IMG/VR virus record: IMGVR_UViG_3300019124_000001
Coordinates: 1-64,000 of that record
DNA length: 64,000 nucleotides
Direction: 5' to 3' (one strand)
From: a virus
A program made the translations under genes and the position numbers. Below the pieces are notes generated by a model. That model did not search any database, was not told the origin of the DNA, and saw nothing but the letters and a program-made list of their open reading frames with translations. Numbering within the stretch: position 1 is the stretch's first letter; each line of letters begins with the position of its first letter. Positions 30,453-39,389 of the stretch are shown piece by piece.

Positions 30453-30492
30453 ATTTCAAATAAACAGAATATTGCGTCTATTCAACAAGTTG

Positions 30493-30521
30493 TTGACAGA
30501 TTTTAGAATATGAGGTATTAT
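30493..30521 (+). promoter_or_regulatory. Promoter with TCAACA dyad
   Basis: TTGACA, 17 bp, TATTAT; perfect dyad TCAACAAGTTGTTGA at the -35. Confidence 0.8.
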
Positions 30522-30587
30522 TTTAATCAAGAGGTTGGCACACCTCGAACCAATTACATAGCGCGTCACGCGCAAGGAGGAATTTAA

Positions 30588-30962
30588 ATGTCTAACTCTG
30601 TTCGCTTCTACTTCTATACTGTCGATGGTCAACCGATTGAGACTAATCTCAGCAATCTTCCGATGTCTGGATGCTATGCGTCGATAGTTGTGAAGGTCGA
30701 AGGAGTTTGGAAGAAGAAACTTTGGAAAACCAAAAAAGGAAAAACGCTCTTTGGTCGCACGGAAATCAGAGTGTTTAAATCTCATAGCAGTTATGACTCG
30801 ATTTCTATCACCGCAGATACTTTTGGGCACGATACGGTTATTGTAAAAGAGTGGAGTCCAGTAGAAACCGAATGGTTCGTGTTAACCAGACTGCAAGAAG
30901 GAGAAAGTTATGCTGATCGAGTAATTTTCGAAGGTGAACACGTAGCGGTTCATTTGAACTAG
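30588..30962 (+). CDS. Hypothetical protein
   Basis: 124 residues, beta-rich with a basic loop (WKKKLWKTKKGKTLFG). CAAGGAGG is 8 nt before the ATG; leader contains GCGCGTCACGCGC and AATTACAT. TAG stop in front of a terminator. Function unknown. Confidence 0.8.
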   Translation: MSNSVRFYFYTVDGQPIETNLSNLPMSGCYASIVVKVEGVWKKKLWKTKKGKTLFGRTEIRVFKSHSSYDSISITADTFGHDTVIVKEWSPVETEWFVLTRLQEGESYADRVIFEGEHVAVHLN

Positions 30963-31025
30963 CCCTAGTGGGCTAGTTTTCTTTTTGGAGTAATAAACTG
31001 AATATTTCGTAAATTCAACATAGTG

Positions 31026-31054
31026 TTGACATGTGTTCTGTGTTCCTGTATTCT
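31026..31054 (+). promoter_or_regulatory. Promoter with TCAACA dyad
   Basis: TTGACA, 17 bp, TATTCT; dyad TCAACATAGTGTTGA. Confidence 0.8.
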
Positions 31055-31108
31055 TGTATCAAGAAATACATTACATAGTCGCAAATGGCGACAAGGAGAC
31101 GATACGAC

Positions 31109-31585
31109 ATGAAATACTTTGCTGGAATCACTACGATGGAAGAACTGAAGAAGGCTTACAAGCGTTTGGCAAAGAAATACCATCCTGACTTGAACGATCA
31201 GAATACAACCGCAATCATGGCAGAAATCAACACCGAATACGAGCGGATGGTTGAAATCTTCCAAATGGGTGGAGCGACCAACGCAAATGCTTTTGACGGA
31301 TTCCGTGAATTCATCATGAAACTGCTGAAAGTCTTGGAGGATGTGGAAGACGTGACCGTCGAAATTTGCGGTTCGTGGGTGTGGGTGACTGGAAACACAA
31401 AACCCCATAAGGATAAGCTGAATAAGACAACGGGAGTTGGTATGCAGTACGCAAGCAAGAAACGCGCTTGGTACTGGTATGAAGGCGAATATGTCAAGAA
31501 ATCCCGAAAAAATTACAACATGGAAGAGATTCGCGAAATGCACGGTTCGCACGTGATTAAAGAACAAAAAGCGCTCACCGCATAG
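31109..31585 (+). CDS. J-domain (DnaJ-like) protein
   Basis: 158 residues. Residues 1-55 form a J domain (MEELKKAYKRLAKKYHPDLN) with the HPD tripeptide that stimulates DnaK/Hsp70. The rest is a compact domain with WVWVTGNT and AWYWYEGEYVKKS. Phage J-proteins redirect host Hsp70. Start chosen at the ATG with AAGGAG 10 nt upstream. Own promoter. Confidence 0.85.
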   Translation: MKYFAGITTMEELKKAYKRLAKKYHPDLNDQNTTAIMAEINTEYERMVEIFQMGGATNANAFDGFREFIMKLLKVLEDVEDVTVEICGSWVWVTGNTKPHKDKLNKTTGVGMQYASKKRAWYWYEGEYVKKSRKNYNMEEIREMHGSHVIKEQKALTA

Positions 31586-31726
31586 GTGGGCGTTTTTATT
31601 TGCTTAGACAAGCCCCTAGAAGCCCGCATGAGCGGTTTTCGTAGATCGCAAAGGGTGATGGATATGTTTGTACTAAAAACCGCCTAGAGAGGCGTATAGA
31701 GGCGCAAAATAATTTTCAATTGCCTG

Positions 31727-31755
31727 TTGACATATGGGCGAATGTCCTGTATTAT
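31727..31755 (+). promoter_or_regulatory. Promoter
   Basis: TTGACA, 17 bp, TATTAT; upstream TTCAATTGCC. Confidence 0.8.
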
Positions 31756-31815
31756 ATGTATCAAGAGGTACGAAACACAAAAACTTGTCGCAAGGCGAAA
31801 GGGGTTAATTACATA

Positions 31816-32079
31816 ATGGAAATTCGTCAAAAGCTCATCGAAGGAATTCGTGAAATCGTGGTATACTTTAAATTAAATTTAGGGCTTGACGCGAAGCACA
31901 ACATGAGGGTTTGCGATAACTTCATGGAACAGTTGAATGGAGCGCTTCAACTAATCAAGTCTCTAGGATACGGAAAGGATGATGAAATTGCATTTGAATT
32001 AAATGAAGCAAGATACTTGATCTACAACAAGCGTCTCGAATTTCAGGATGAACTAAAAAATCTTTCTGATTCAAGATAG
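31816..32079 (+). CDS. Hypothetical helical protein
   Basis: 87 residues, all-helical (MEIRQKLIEGIREIVVYFKL...). AAAGGGG and AATTACATA precede the ATG. Followed by a very strong terminator. Function unknown. Confidence 0.78.
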   Translation: MEIRQKLIEGIREIVVYFKLNLGLDAKHNMRVCDNFMEQLNGALQLIKSLGYGKDDEIAFELNEARYLIYNKRLEFQDELKNLSDSR

Positions 32080-32085
32080 AAAACA

Positions 32086-32130
32086 AAACAAGAGCGCTTC
32101 ATGTGCAAATGTGAAGCGCTCTTGTTTTTC
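32086..32130 (+). terminator. Strong intrinsic terminator
   Basis: AACAAGAGCGCTTCA ... TGAAGCGCTCTTGTTTTT; 15-bp stem. Confidence 0.92.
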
Positions 32131-32192
32131 GTAATATCAATTAAAAACGAACTGACAGAATTGCATAAAAATTATGTGTATTCAATATAACG

Positions 32193-32221
32193 TTGACTAT
32201 GTTGCTTCTAATGTATAGAAT
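32193..32221 (+). promoter_or_regulatory. Promoter
   Basis: TTGACT, 17 bp, TAGAAT; upstream TTCAATATAACG. Confidence 0.72.
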
Positions 32222-32268
32222 ATTAATCAAGAGATGGACTTACATTCAACGAGAAAAGAGGAGTGCAA

Positions 32269-32466
32269 ATGAGCTACCTTGCAAAGCGGATGGAAAGACA
32301 TCGGCTGGTTCAAAACAGTCTGTATGATGAAATGCAAGCAAATTTCAAGTCTATCAAGCATCTTTTAAAACCTGAGCAAGTTGAAATGTGGGAGAACTGC
32401 GCTTCCGAAAAAGAAGAGAAGCGCATGTATGCCGAATTTATTGAACCATTATTGCATCAAGATTGA
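32269..32466 (+). CDS. Hypothetical helical protein
   Basis: 65 residues (MSYLAKRMERHRLVQNS...), charged helices. GAGGAG lies 8 nt upstream of the second possible start, which is why the GTG two codons earlier is rejected. Function unknown. Confidence 0.72.
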   Translation: MSYLAKRMERHRLVQNSLYDEMQANFKSIKHLLKPEQVEMWENCASEKEEKRMYAEFIEPLLHQD

Positions 32467-32484
32467 TTGCATAGTTCTTGCCTA

Positions 32485-32513
32485 TTGACAGAGTTGCTTA
32501 TCACTGTTATAAT
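32485..32513 (+). promoter_or_regulatory. Promoter
   Basis: TTGACA, 17 bp, TATAAT; consensus boxes. Confidence 0.82.
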
Positions 32514-32546
32514 GACTAAAGATTCAATTACATAGGAGGTTTTGGC

Positions 32547-32858
32547 ATGATCATTCTGCACTCGTACAATGCAAAAGAAAACGGTGAAATCGTTACAAAG
32601 TGGGTTCTCTTCAAAACTAAGAACGCGAACTACACAAAGTCGATTATCGAGAAAGTCCGTGACTATCTGGCGAAACACGTTCATCCGAAATACAAAGAGA
32701 TGTCCGATGTAGCCATTAAAAATGGCTACACGATCAAGTATGACGACGAATGTCTCAAATTGGATAAATATGGCGGTGAAGAGTGGTACGAACTGCGTGA
32801 CAGAACATCCTTTTGTCTCAAAGAAACAAGGCATGTGACCATCGTAAATATTGACTAA
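32547..32858 (+). CDS. Hypothetical basic protein
   Basis: 103 residues, alpha/beta with Lys-rich helices (FKTKNANYTKSIIEKVRDYLAKH). AGGAGG 7 nt before the ATG. Followed by a 27-codon peptide gene. Function unknown. Confidence 0.8.
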   Translation: MIILHSYNAKENGEIVTKWVLFKTKNANYTKSIIEKVRDYLAKHVHPKYKEMSDVAIKNGYTIKYDDECLKLDKYGGEEWYELRDRTSFCLKETRHVTIVNID

Positions 32859-32890
32859 CAAAACAACCACTCCACAGGAGGAGTCGCACA

Positions 32891-32974
32891 TTGAACGTGA
32901 TAAACAAGCGTAAAACGTGGTTTGATCGAGTTACGCGAAAGATCAGAAATACAGTCAAGAAAGCCATCCATTGA
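32891..32974 (+). CDS. 27-residue basic peptide
   Basis: TTG start after AGGAGGAGTCGCACA; product NVINKRKTWFDRVTRKIRN... is strongly basic and amphipathic. The TGA stop sits in the loop of a GAAAGCCATC/GATGGCTTTC terminator, an arrangement repeated in the region. Confidence 0.6.
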   Translation: MNVINKRKTWFDRVTRKIRNTVKKAIH

Positions 32975-32999
32975 GATGGCTTTCTTTTGATCAAGTCAA

Positions 33000-33180
33000 T
33001 TTATTGCGGTGAAGCACTGAACTACAAATAGGCAGAATTATTTGCATAGTCAGTTTTTTTCACTGCAAGGGGATAGTGTGGGTGTTCGTCCAAATACTCA
33101 TATAAGGGCAAATAGAAGCCTTAGCGGGCAGGTTCGCAACAGGAGATCGAATGGAAATGTACGCAAGCAACTTAGAAATT
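33000..33180 (+). other. Non-coding segment with GCGGTGAAGC motif
   Basis: No gene. Has TTGCGGTGAAGCACTGAAC, GGGGATAGTGTGGGTG and GAAGCCTTAGCGGGC words like the 29.45-kb transcript. Probably a related non-coding RNA. Confidence 0.45.
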
Positions 33181-33264
33181 TTCTGTTGACATATTATTCA
33201 TATTCATTTATTATGATAGCTAAGAGGAGGATTTTCCTCAACAATTACATAGGGAGAGATTAAA

Positions 33265-33627
33265 ATGAAAGATCGCAAGGTTTATCCTGCCGAACACTTC
33301 GCTAATTCGGTAGTAGTGGAATACCAAGATAATGATGTCCTTTTTTCTGTGGTCAAGCGGAACGATGGAACCGCAAGTGTGCTAAACCTGTTTGGTGGAA
33401 GCATCGACAGCAAATGTGCACTTGTACAGCGATTCTTCCAAGAGTTTCCAGAAGTTTGGAAGCTCACAAACCAAGTTCACAATGTTAGTGAACTAAAGGC
33501 ATGTTATAAAGCTGGATTGCGGTATCACTCACAAGAGTCGAATTGTCCGTTTAATCTTTCGGAAACGGTTGCTCTTGTCAAAGCACATGAAGTGCCTAGC
33601 GTAAAAATGATCTGGAAACGCTCCTAA
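33265..33627 (+). CDS. Hypothetical protein
   Basis: 120 residues. Beta hairpin start (NSVVVEYQDNDVLFSVVKRNDG), central helix, three Cys. GGGAGAG 7 nt before the ATG; a TTGACA box at 33186 lies upstream. Function unknown. Confidence 0.8.
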   Translation: MKDRKVYPAEHFANSVVVEYQDNDVLFSVVKRNDGTASVLNLFGGSIDSKCALVQRFFQEFPEVWKLTNQVHNVSELKACYKAGLRYHSQESNCPFNLSETVALVKAHEVPSVKMIWKRS

Positions 33628-33786
33628 ATGGGGCGTTTTTCAATTTTCTGTTGACATATCTTCCGCAACGTGTTATATTCAAGATACGAGAGGTGTCCAA
33701 CGAATTCGGGGGAAGAAAGGCAGGGATGCGCTCTCGCTTTAGCGAAGTAAAGCGTAGAAGTTGCGTCGAGCTTTTTCAATTGCTTG

Positions 33787-33815
33787 TTGACACATGGAGT
33801 TTTTGATGGTATTCT
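33787..33815 (+). promoter_or_regulatory. Promoter
   Basis: TTGACA, 17 bp, TATTCT; upstream TTCAATTGCTTG. Confidence 0.8.
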
Positions 33816-33878
33816 TATATCAAGAGGTGAAACTACCTTACTCAATACGCGTCATAAGCGCATAGGAGGAATTACATA

Positions 33879-34307
33879 ATGAACCGCTTCAACCGCTATC
33901 AACTGAAACCGCTTGGAAAATCTGTTCACCATCGTCAAATCATCGGAAAGGTCAATTATCACGGATTTCACACGTTTGTTGATGTATACAGCACTTTGGC
34001 AGGCGAAGAAATGCATGAAGTTTCTGGCAAAGTGCTTGTAATTAAGTTCAAAGGTTCTGAAGAAACTAGGGAAACCATCGTGCATGGTGGTTACACTTCA
34101 GACGGAAGACGGGTAGCGTTCTGCCATCAAAAAACGGTTGCACCAGAAGACATGGAATATTGGCTGAACCTGACTTGCGAAACAGAAGAAGAAAGAGAGG
34201 GGGAGCGCAAGAGGATAGAGGAGTTCCGCAAAAACCCTGAAACGTATGCGACACTGATTGACGCGAATGGATATGAATATATCCGTATTGAAGATACTAC
34301 CCTTTAG
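33879..34307 (+). CDS. Hypothetical protein
   Basis: 142 residues, beta-rich core and a Glu/Arg-rich helix (ETEEEREGERKRIEEFRK). Leader AGGAGGAATTACATA. The TAG stop lies inside the terminator hairpin (GATACTACCCTTTAGGGTAGTATC). Function unknown. Confidence 0.8.
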   Translation: MNRFNRYQLKPLGKSVHHRQIIGKVNYHGFHTFVDVYSTLAGEEMHEVSGKVLVIKFKGSEETRETIVHGGYTSDGRRVAFCHQKTVAPEDMEYWLNLTCETEEEREGERKRIEEFRKNPETYATLIDANGYEYIRIEDTTL

Positions 34308-34321
34308 GGTAGTATCTTTTT
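34293..34321 (+). terminator. Terminator containing the stop codon
   Basis: GATACTACCC-TTTA-GGGTAGTATC followed by TTTTT; the UAG ends in the loop. Confidence 0.9.
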
Positions 34322-34467
34322 ATATGGCTTAAATCCAACATTCGCGCTATGGCTTCTATCTGGTCATGTGCGGCGTTTTGGTGGCTCTAGGCTATATTCG
34401 TATTGGGTTGACTAGAAAAGCGCCTTACAAGCCAAAATAGAAGGTCAAAAATATTTTCAATTAACTG

Positions 34468-34496
34468 TTGACACTTATGGTTGCACATGGTATATT
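34468..34496 (+). promoter_or_regulatory. Promoter
   Basis: TTGACA, 17 bp, TATATT; upstream TTCAATTAACTG. Confidence 0.8.
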
Positions 34497-34547
34497 GTTT
34501 TCAGGGGCAGATAAGCCCGAAACAATTACATAATCGGAGGGGTTCAA

Positions 34548-34880
34548 ATGGCAACACTTATCGTAAATCCTGACAACACTCGTATGCGCCGTGTGGAGAG
34601 TCATCAGCCGTTTCTGGCTGATTTGGACGAAATGCGCAAGTATGGCGTAAAAGCGTTCGTCCTGTCGTGGCTGATCGCACACTTCGATCATAGTGGCGAA
34701 AATATGAGAGATTTTCATTGGACAAAGTTGGGCGAAGAAACGGAAGTTCTTAACTGTCAGGGCTTCTATGAATGGGACGAACGATTTACTTTGTCTTACG
34801 TGGCTCTGACCATCGACGGATTCTTGATCGCCGTCATGCAAGACGCAAACGACGATGAAGTTAAATACCAAATCAACTAA
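34548..34880 (+). CDS. Hypothetical protein
   Basis: 110 residues with mixed alpha/beta and an acidic end (VMQDANDDEVKYQIN). CGGAGGGG precedes the ATG. Own promoter and a strong terminator. Function unknown. Confidence 0.8.
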   Translation: MATLIVNPDNTRMRRVESHQPFLADLDEMRKYGVKAFVLSWLIAHFDHSGENMRDFHWTKLGEETEVLNCQGFYEWDERFTLSYVALTIDGFLIAVMQDANDDEVKYQIN

Positions 34881-34916
34881 AGTTAAGCGGTGGGGAAACT
34901 CACCGCTTAACTTTTT
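34881..34916 (+). terminator. Strong intrinsic terminator
   Basis: AAAGTTAAGCGGTG ... CACCGCTTAACTTTTT; 14-bp stem. Confidence 0.92.
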
Positions 34917-34947
34917 ATGGATGCTACGAAAAACTTTTAACATAGTG

Positions 34948-34976
34948 TTGACAGTGTGTTCTATTGGTGTTATATT
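34948..34976 (+). promoter_or_regulatory. Promoter with dyad
   Basis: TTGACA, 17 bp, TATATT; TTAACATAGTGTTGA at the -35. Confidence 0.8.
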
Positions 34977-35032
34977 ATAGATAAGACGACAGCACAAAAC
35001 ATGCGCAACGAGCGCAAAGGAGAGAATTACAT

Positions 35033-35296
35033 ATGACGGAACACGAAAAGAAATACAGCGAAATTGTCGAAGCGGTGGGTTTGAATAATCTGATTCCTCT
35101 TATCCCTGCAACGAAAGAAGAAGTGCAAGATGCGCTCTCATGTAACTGTTATTTAAACAACATTCCTCTTCAAAGTTGGGACATGCAACACTTCAATGTT
35201 CTCAGATTGACTAAACGAGCAGGATATCAGGATAATTCGTTATCGTTTACGGTATGCGTTCTGAAACAAGCGGCTAGAATGTGGGCAAAATCATAG
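35033..35296 (+). CDS. Hypothetical protein
   Basis: 87 residues (MTEHEKKYSEIVEAVGLNNLI...), helical, two Cys. AGGAGAGAATTACAT before the ATG. Function unknown. Confidence 0.78.
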   Translation: MTEHEKKYSEIVEAVGLNNLIPLIPATKEEVQDALSCNCYLNNIPLQSWDMQHFNVLRLTKRAGYQDNSLSFTVCVLKQAARMWAKS

Positions 35297-35374
35297 TATT
35301 TTATAACCCTGTATCTCTACAGGGTTCTTTTTAACTGAGCAGTTATCTGAATATTCCGTGTATTCAATTGATTG

Positions 35375-35403
35375 TTGACTTTCTTTTCCGTATCCTGTAG
35401 TAT
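35375..35403 (+). promoter_or_regulatory. Promoter
   Basis: TTGACT, 17 bp, TAGTAT; upstream TTCAATTGATTG. Confidence 0.75.
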
Positions 35404-35454
35404 TATGTTTGTAAGAGAACAACACGCGCATAGCGCAAAAGGAGACAATTACAT

Positions 35455-35883
35455 ATGGCAAACGCTTACTACGAACTGAAACAGAAACATCAGGCAGAAG
35501 TAAACAACTTCCCGATGGTGTTTGCATTTAGCAAACAACAGTTTGCGGAAGCAATGGAGAAACTTGGGTTGACGGAAGCCGACACTGACAAAATCTATTC
35601 TATCGGTGGCGGTGGATTCATTCGCAAATCTGATTCGGATGCATTTGGTGAAATGTTTAAACGCCACGCCAAGGAAATGCAGGAAGCCGTTGACGCTGAC
35701 AGCACAGGAGATGGATTCGTATTTGACATGTTCAACTACGAATTAGCTAATCATGAATATGTCTTGACATATGATGTTCAGCCCGCTCTCGACGCTTTAG
35801 ACCTCACCATAGAACAGGTCAACACAGACCCGAAACTCAAACATGCTCTCGAAAAAGCATGTAAAGCACAATTTGAAGTATAG
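35455..35883 (+). CDS. DUF7659-like protein
   Basis: 142 residues. The pattern YYELKQKHQAEVNNFPMVFA, followed by a helix and DTDKIYSIGGGGFIRKSD, matches from memory a conserved phage/plasmid family of unknown function (DUF7659), including the start and the GGGFIRKxD motif. AGGAGACAATTACAT precedes the ATG. Own promoter. Confidence 0.7.
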   Translation: MANAYYELKQKHQAEVNNFPMVFAFSKQQFAEAMEKLGLTEADTDKIYSIGGGGFIRKSDSDAFGEMFKRHAKEMQEAVDADSTGDGFVFDMFNYELANHEYVLTYDVQPALDALDLTIEQVNTDPKLKHALEKACKAQFEV

Positions 35884-35961
35884 CAAGCACATAAACCCAT
35901 AGCAATATGGGGTTTGTGCTATATATTAATTATCAGAAAATTTTGTATATTCAATTGGGTG

Positions 35962-35990
35962 TTGACATTACCTTACATCTCATGTAATAT
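35962..35990 (+). promoter_or_regulatory. Promoter
   Basis: TTGACA, 17 bp, TAATAT; upstream TTCAATTGGGTG. Confidence 0.8.
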
Positions 35991-36044
35991 AAGACTTGTA
36001 AGGCAAATCAATTACATAGTGCGAAGCACACAGGAGGAGCCAAA

Positions 36045-36335
36045 ATGAACAACACGAAAACCATCTTCAATACCGATGAAACCTTTGTCTATCAGATCGT
36101 TGTTGATGGTAAGGAAACGAAATACTACAAAGGTGTTCATGACCTGTTCGAAAACTGCGGTTTCCGTTTGACGGGTGTAAATCAGTCTCAAAGCACACGC
36201 GAAGAACTGCAACGGCAACCGAAATTCAGCGGGTTAATTGGTCCGATGTGGAACGGCTATCATGAACTTGAAGGTGTTAAGTATCCCTGCATTAGATACG
36301 AATGCCCGAAAGAATATGCTACCTATGCAAACTAA
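36045..36335 (+). CDS. Hypothetical protein
   Basis: 96 residues, beta-rich start (TFVYQIVVDGKETKYYKG) and three Cys. AGGAGG 8 nt before the ATG; leader shares GACTTGTAAGGCAAATCAAT with the next unit, so the two 5' regions are duplicated. Function unknown. Confidence 0.78.
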   Translation: MNNTKTIFNTDETFVYQIVVDGKETKYYKGVHDLFENCGFRLTGVNQSQSTREELQRQPKFSGLIGPMWNGYHELEGVKYPCIRYECPKEYATYAN

Positions 36336-36401
36336 AGCAGGGCTTCCCCTGCTTTTTCTAATTTGTCAATTTACTGAAAATTCCGCGAATCCAATTTACT
36401 G

Positions 36402-36430
36402 TTGATATTATATCTATCTGCCTGTATTAT
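36402..36430 (+). promoter_or_regulatory. Promoter
   Basis: TTGATA, 17 bp, TATTAT; upstream TCCAATTTACTG. Confidence 0.75.
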
Positions 36431-36473
36431 AAGACTTGTAAGGCAAATCAATTACATAGGGAGATGGAAGAAC

Positions 36474-36803
36474 ATGGCACAAAACTTTGAGTACCTTTGC
36501 AGTACGCCTGTAGAAGAGGATTGCGCACAAGTAGGGGAGGAAAATTATGAGCAACGCGCAAAACGCGAATGTCGTGCCCTCATTGGTCAACTTATACGGA
36601 TGTACGGCGAACCGCCTGAAGGTGTGACGCTGGTCACTAAGGGGTTCCCGCACGATTTTGGGACGTATTACGAAGTTATCGTTAATTTCGACGATGCGAA
36701 CAGGAAACAAACTGCATACGCTTGTATGCTGGTTGACGGGCTTCCTGACCTTTGGGACGAGCAAGCAAGGGAAGAGTTAGGGCTGAACGAGAAAACGGCT
36801 TAG
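36474..36803 (+). CDS. Hypothetical protein
   Basis: 109 residues, Cys- and Glu-rich N-terminus, alpha/beta core (EVIVNFDDANRKQTAYACML). GGAGATGGAAGAAC before the ATG. TAG stop; followed by GGCTTAGAAGGG, a word recurring after genes in this region. Confidence 0.78.
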   Translation: MAQNFEYLCSTPVEEDCAQVGEENYEQRAKRECRALIGQLIRMYGEPPEGVTLVTKGFPHDFGTYYEVIVNFDDANRKQTAYACMLVDGLPDLWDEQAREELGLNEKTA

Positions 36804-36853
36804 AAGGGCAAATAGACGGGGTGAAAGCCCCGTTTTTGTTTTTCAATTGCATA

Positions 36854-36882
36854 TTGACACGTTTAGAATAGTGGTGTAATAT
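36854..36882 (+). promoter_or_regulatory. Promoter
   Basis: TTGACA, 17 bp, TAATAT; upstream TTCAATTGCATA. Confidence 0.8.
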
Positions 36883-36922
36883 ATTAGATGTAAGCGACAA
36901 TTACATAAGGAGATGGGGAAAC

Positions 36923-37429
36923 ATGAGAATTGAACCGTTCCAACAAACCGTAAACAACTCGCAAACGTTGAGTGTAGGAAGCAAATTCAACGTTAAGCTG
37001 TACGAGAAGGATACTGTAAACGTCTGGAAGGTAGAAACCATCGAAAGTGTTTCCGTGATGGGAGATAAAACCACTGTGACTGGCAAAGCGTCATTCGTTG
37101 AACAGGTCGAATTGCGTTCTTTGATGGACTTGTTACACGAAACTCAATCTGGCTTGTTCTTCCGAACAGTCGGAAAATGGAGGTTGCGCGAAACAATTAC
37201 GGGCTTTCTTGTAGTCGAACACGAAACGAAGGGCGAATACGGGTTTATGAGTCAAAAAGTAGAATGGAAGGGCAAGACTTTTGACAAGCTACCCAATGCT
37301 GTTCGTGCAGTGATTCAAGAGTGGTGGGAACTGAAAAACCCGCGCTACGAAACCCGCCCTCTTTTGGACGGGAAACAGATGGCAAGTATGCATTCAAACC
37401 TCAATGAATCTGGTCGTTACAAGATATAG
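36923..37429 (+). CDS. Hypothetical protein
   Basis: 168 residues, beta-rich throughout (VGSKFNVKLYEKDTVNVWKV, EYGFMSQKVEWKGKTFDKL). AAGGAGATGGGG precedes the ATG. Followed by a strong terminator. No family recognised. Confidence 0.8.
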   Translation: MRIEPFQQTVNNSQTLSVGSKFNVKLYEKDTVNVWKVETIESVSVMGDKTTVTGKASFVEQVELRSLMDLLHETQSGLFFRTVGKWRLRETITGFLVVEHETKGEYGFMSQKVEWKGKTFDKLPNAVRAVIQEWWELKNPRYETRPLLDGKQMASMHSNLNESGRYKI

Positions 37430-37465
37430 CGAAACATCTGATGGGTGAATATGGATTAATTGAAA

Positions 37466-37510
37466 ACAAACAACAAAAACAGGGTATTGTCTGCCCTGTT
37501 TTTGTTGTTG
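37466..37510 (+). terminator. Strong intrinsic terminator
   Basis: AACAAAAACAGGG ... CCCTGTTTTTGTTGTT; long stem overlapping a following TTGACA. Confidence 0.88.
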
Positions 37511-37519
37511 ACAATTCCA

Positions 37520-37541
37520 CTTTAGTACGGTGAAGCGTCTA
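37520..37541 (+). repeat. CGGTGAAGCG hairpin motif
   Basis: CTTTAGTACGGTGAAGCGTC, one of at least eight copies in non-coding gaps of this region. Confidence 0.65.
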
Positions 37542-37777
37542 ATCATTGAATAGTGCTATAGGACTAGTATTAAAGTCATGTTGTCGTCTACAGGCTCTAG
37601 GAGCCATTTTAAGCGATTTTACCCCTTATCTGGTATAATCCTATTCGGATGATGTGAAACGCCATTCTGGTGGCATTCTAAGGGCTGTGTTTTTGTTGGT
37701 GTTCCTGTTAGAATGGGGTTGCAAACGCAAGACACTAGATTATAATAAGGATATAGACTGATAAGGTGGTGTTTCGT

Positions 37778-37933
37778 ATGGAGATCACAACAAATTGCTT
37801 GGGGCAAGTGTGGGTAAAGTGTGTTCGTGACTATTATGTTGGTAAACTTCGTACAATGAAGAAAGATGAATTTTATTTAATCCATCTTTCAACTGCAAAA
37901 ATGCTACAAGCTCAAGGGTTTGTTGAAATCTAA
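37778..37933 (+). CDS. Hypothetical small protein
   Basis: 51 residues (MEITTNCLGQVWVKCVRDYY...). AAGGTGG is 7 nt before the ATG and a TATAAT-like box lies at 37739-37746. Resembles a small beta-then-helix protein; function unknown. Confidence 0.65.
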   Translation: MEITTNCLGQVWVKCVRDYYVGKLRTMKKDEFYLIHLSTAKMLQAQGFVEI

Positions 37934-38808
37934 ATAATTACATATTAAGCAGACGTAAATAAATGCGTCTGCTTAATTCATGTTAATAATTATCAGATAA
38001 TTGCGAAGAATTAGAATAGTTTCTTTGCTACGGCGAAGCGGCGATACTGCGTACTTTAGAACGGTGAAGCGTTAGTCTTTCGAACAGTGAAGCGGCATAG
38101 CAGGGAAATCACGGAATATGCAGAATAGACTGACATATTTGACAATTCTAACTATAATTGAGATCGCCGCTTGCAAAATATGCATTTAACTTCAGATGAA
38201 ATCACTGTTTTATCCAACGTTGAACAGGTGGGGACATTGACATAAGACATCTTTAATAATAACTTAAATCAACAATAATTGAATAAATGTTAATCATATT
38301 GATAAGGAATCTCTAATCTTAGGATACAAACACTGAATATTCTGAATTTTATGAATAGAAGAACTTTTCAACAGGGTGTTGAAAAATGGCATTTTTCCAC
38401 TAGGAAACTTTTTGTCGAATCGCTTCTAAAGCCCCTAGAATGTCCGTAGAGACGTGCAATACGTTGCCCATATATTCCCCTTGGCACCCTCCAAAAAATC
38501 GTTTGTACGGGAAATTTCCCGAATATGCAATAACGTATTCATTCTGAGCAATTCTGATAATTCGAGAAGGCTTGATACGTCTAGGTTTTATACCCCCGCA
38601 GGGTATATGATGCGCATTGCATATTCTGCATAATATGCAACGTGTGGGAAATATTTGACTATATAGTACAAATGAGAGGGCTTGACATAAATATTTTTTT
38701 GTGCATTATTCAACATAGTGTTGACAAATGAATTTCTGCTGACCAATCATTGACCGAGCATCCCTTTTATGGTATGTTAATCTAGATAAAACAATCGGAG
38801 GGATTAAA
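37934..38808. other. 875-bp non-coding block
   Basis: No gene. Contains three GTGAAGCG motifs (38023, 38054, 38077), a third copy of the non-coding module (38360-38640) and repeated ATATGCA/TGCATAT words. Possibly a replication or regulatory site. Confidence 0.6.
38360..38640. repeat. Non-coding module, copy 3
   Basis: TTCAACAGGGTGTTGAAAAA, CTTCTAAAGCCCCTAGAA and TGCGCATTGCATATTCTGCA occur in the same order as in the 24.0-kb copy. Confidence 0.6.
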
Positions 38809-39243
38809 ATGAAATCTTACTTCACTAAACTTAATAATCGACTGAAAGCGCGTGACAACAATTATCATCTATTGTTAATTATCGAATGTTTTGTAATACT
38901 TACATTTGTAATAAATGTGATTTTAGGTGATATGATGTTTATTTTATTTCAAGGAATCCTGCTGTTAATAATGAGAGAGTTAAGACAGAATTTAACTAGA
39001 TCGTGGCAGGAGTTACAACTTTATAGATTACATATTAATAGGAAAATAATTATTCACTTAGAAGAGTTAATAGAGATAGAAAAATGGACAGTAAGAGGAA
39101 TGCAGACAGTGATTCAAGTCAGAGTTTATAGAGCAATACAAAATGAAATAAGGAAGGAAACTGAAGAAATTAGGGAATCTCTTGAGGCGTATGAAGTGGA
39201 TTTATCTAAAGAAGCAATAGTCGGACAATTTAAAGATGCTTGA
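38809..39243 (+). CDS. Membrane protein with charged C-terminal helix
   Basis: 144 residues. Two adjacent membrane helices (LLLIIECFVILTFVINVIL and MMFILFQGILLLIM) precede a long charged helical domain (LEELIEIEKWTVRGMQTVI). AT-richer than neighbours. CGGAGGG 7 nt before the ATG. A superinfection-exclusion or membrane-anchoring role is possible; not recognised. Confidence 0.78.
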   Translation: MKSYFTKLNNRLKARDNNYHLLLIIECFVILTFVINVILGDMMFILFQGILLLIMRELRQNLTRSWQELQLYRLHINRKIIIHLEELIEIEKWTVRGMQTVIQVRVYRAIQNEIRKETEEIRESLEAYEVDLSKEAIVGQFKDA

Positions 39244-39389
39244 CATCCCTGTCAATATATGATAAGATTTTGTCAGTATCACCCGATTCCTAATTTGAAC
39301 GACACAAAATGTGTCGGGCTGTAGGCTATGCGCTTACAGCTTTCTTTTTGTGTAAAAATTTTAGAAAATTCTGTATATTCAACAGAGTG

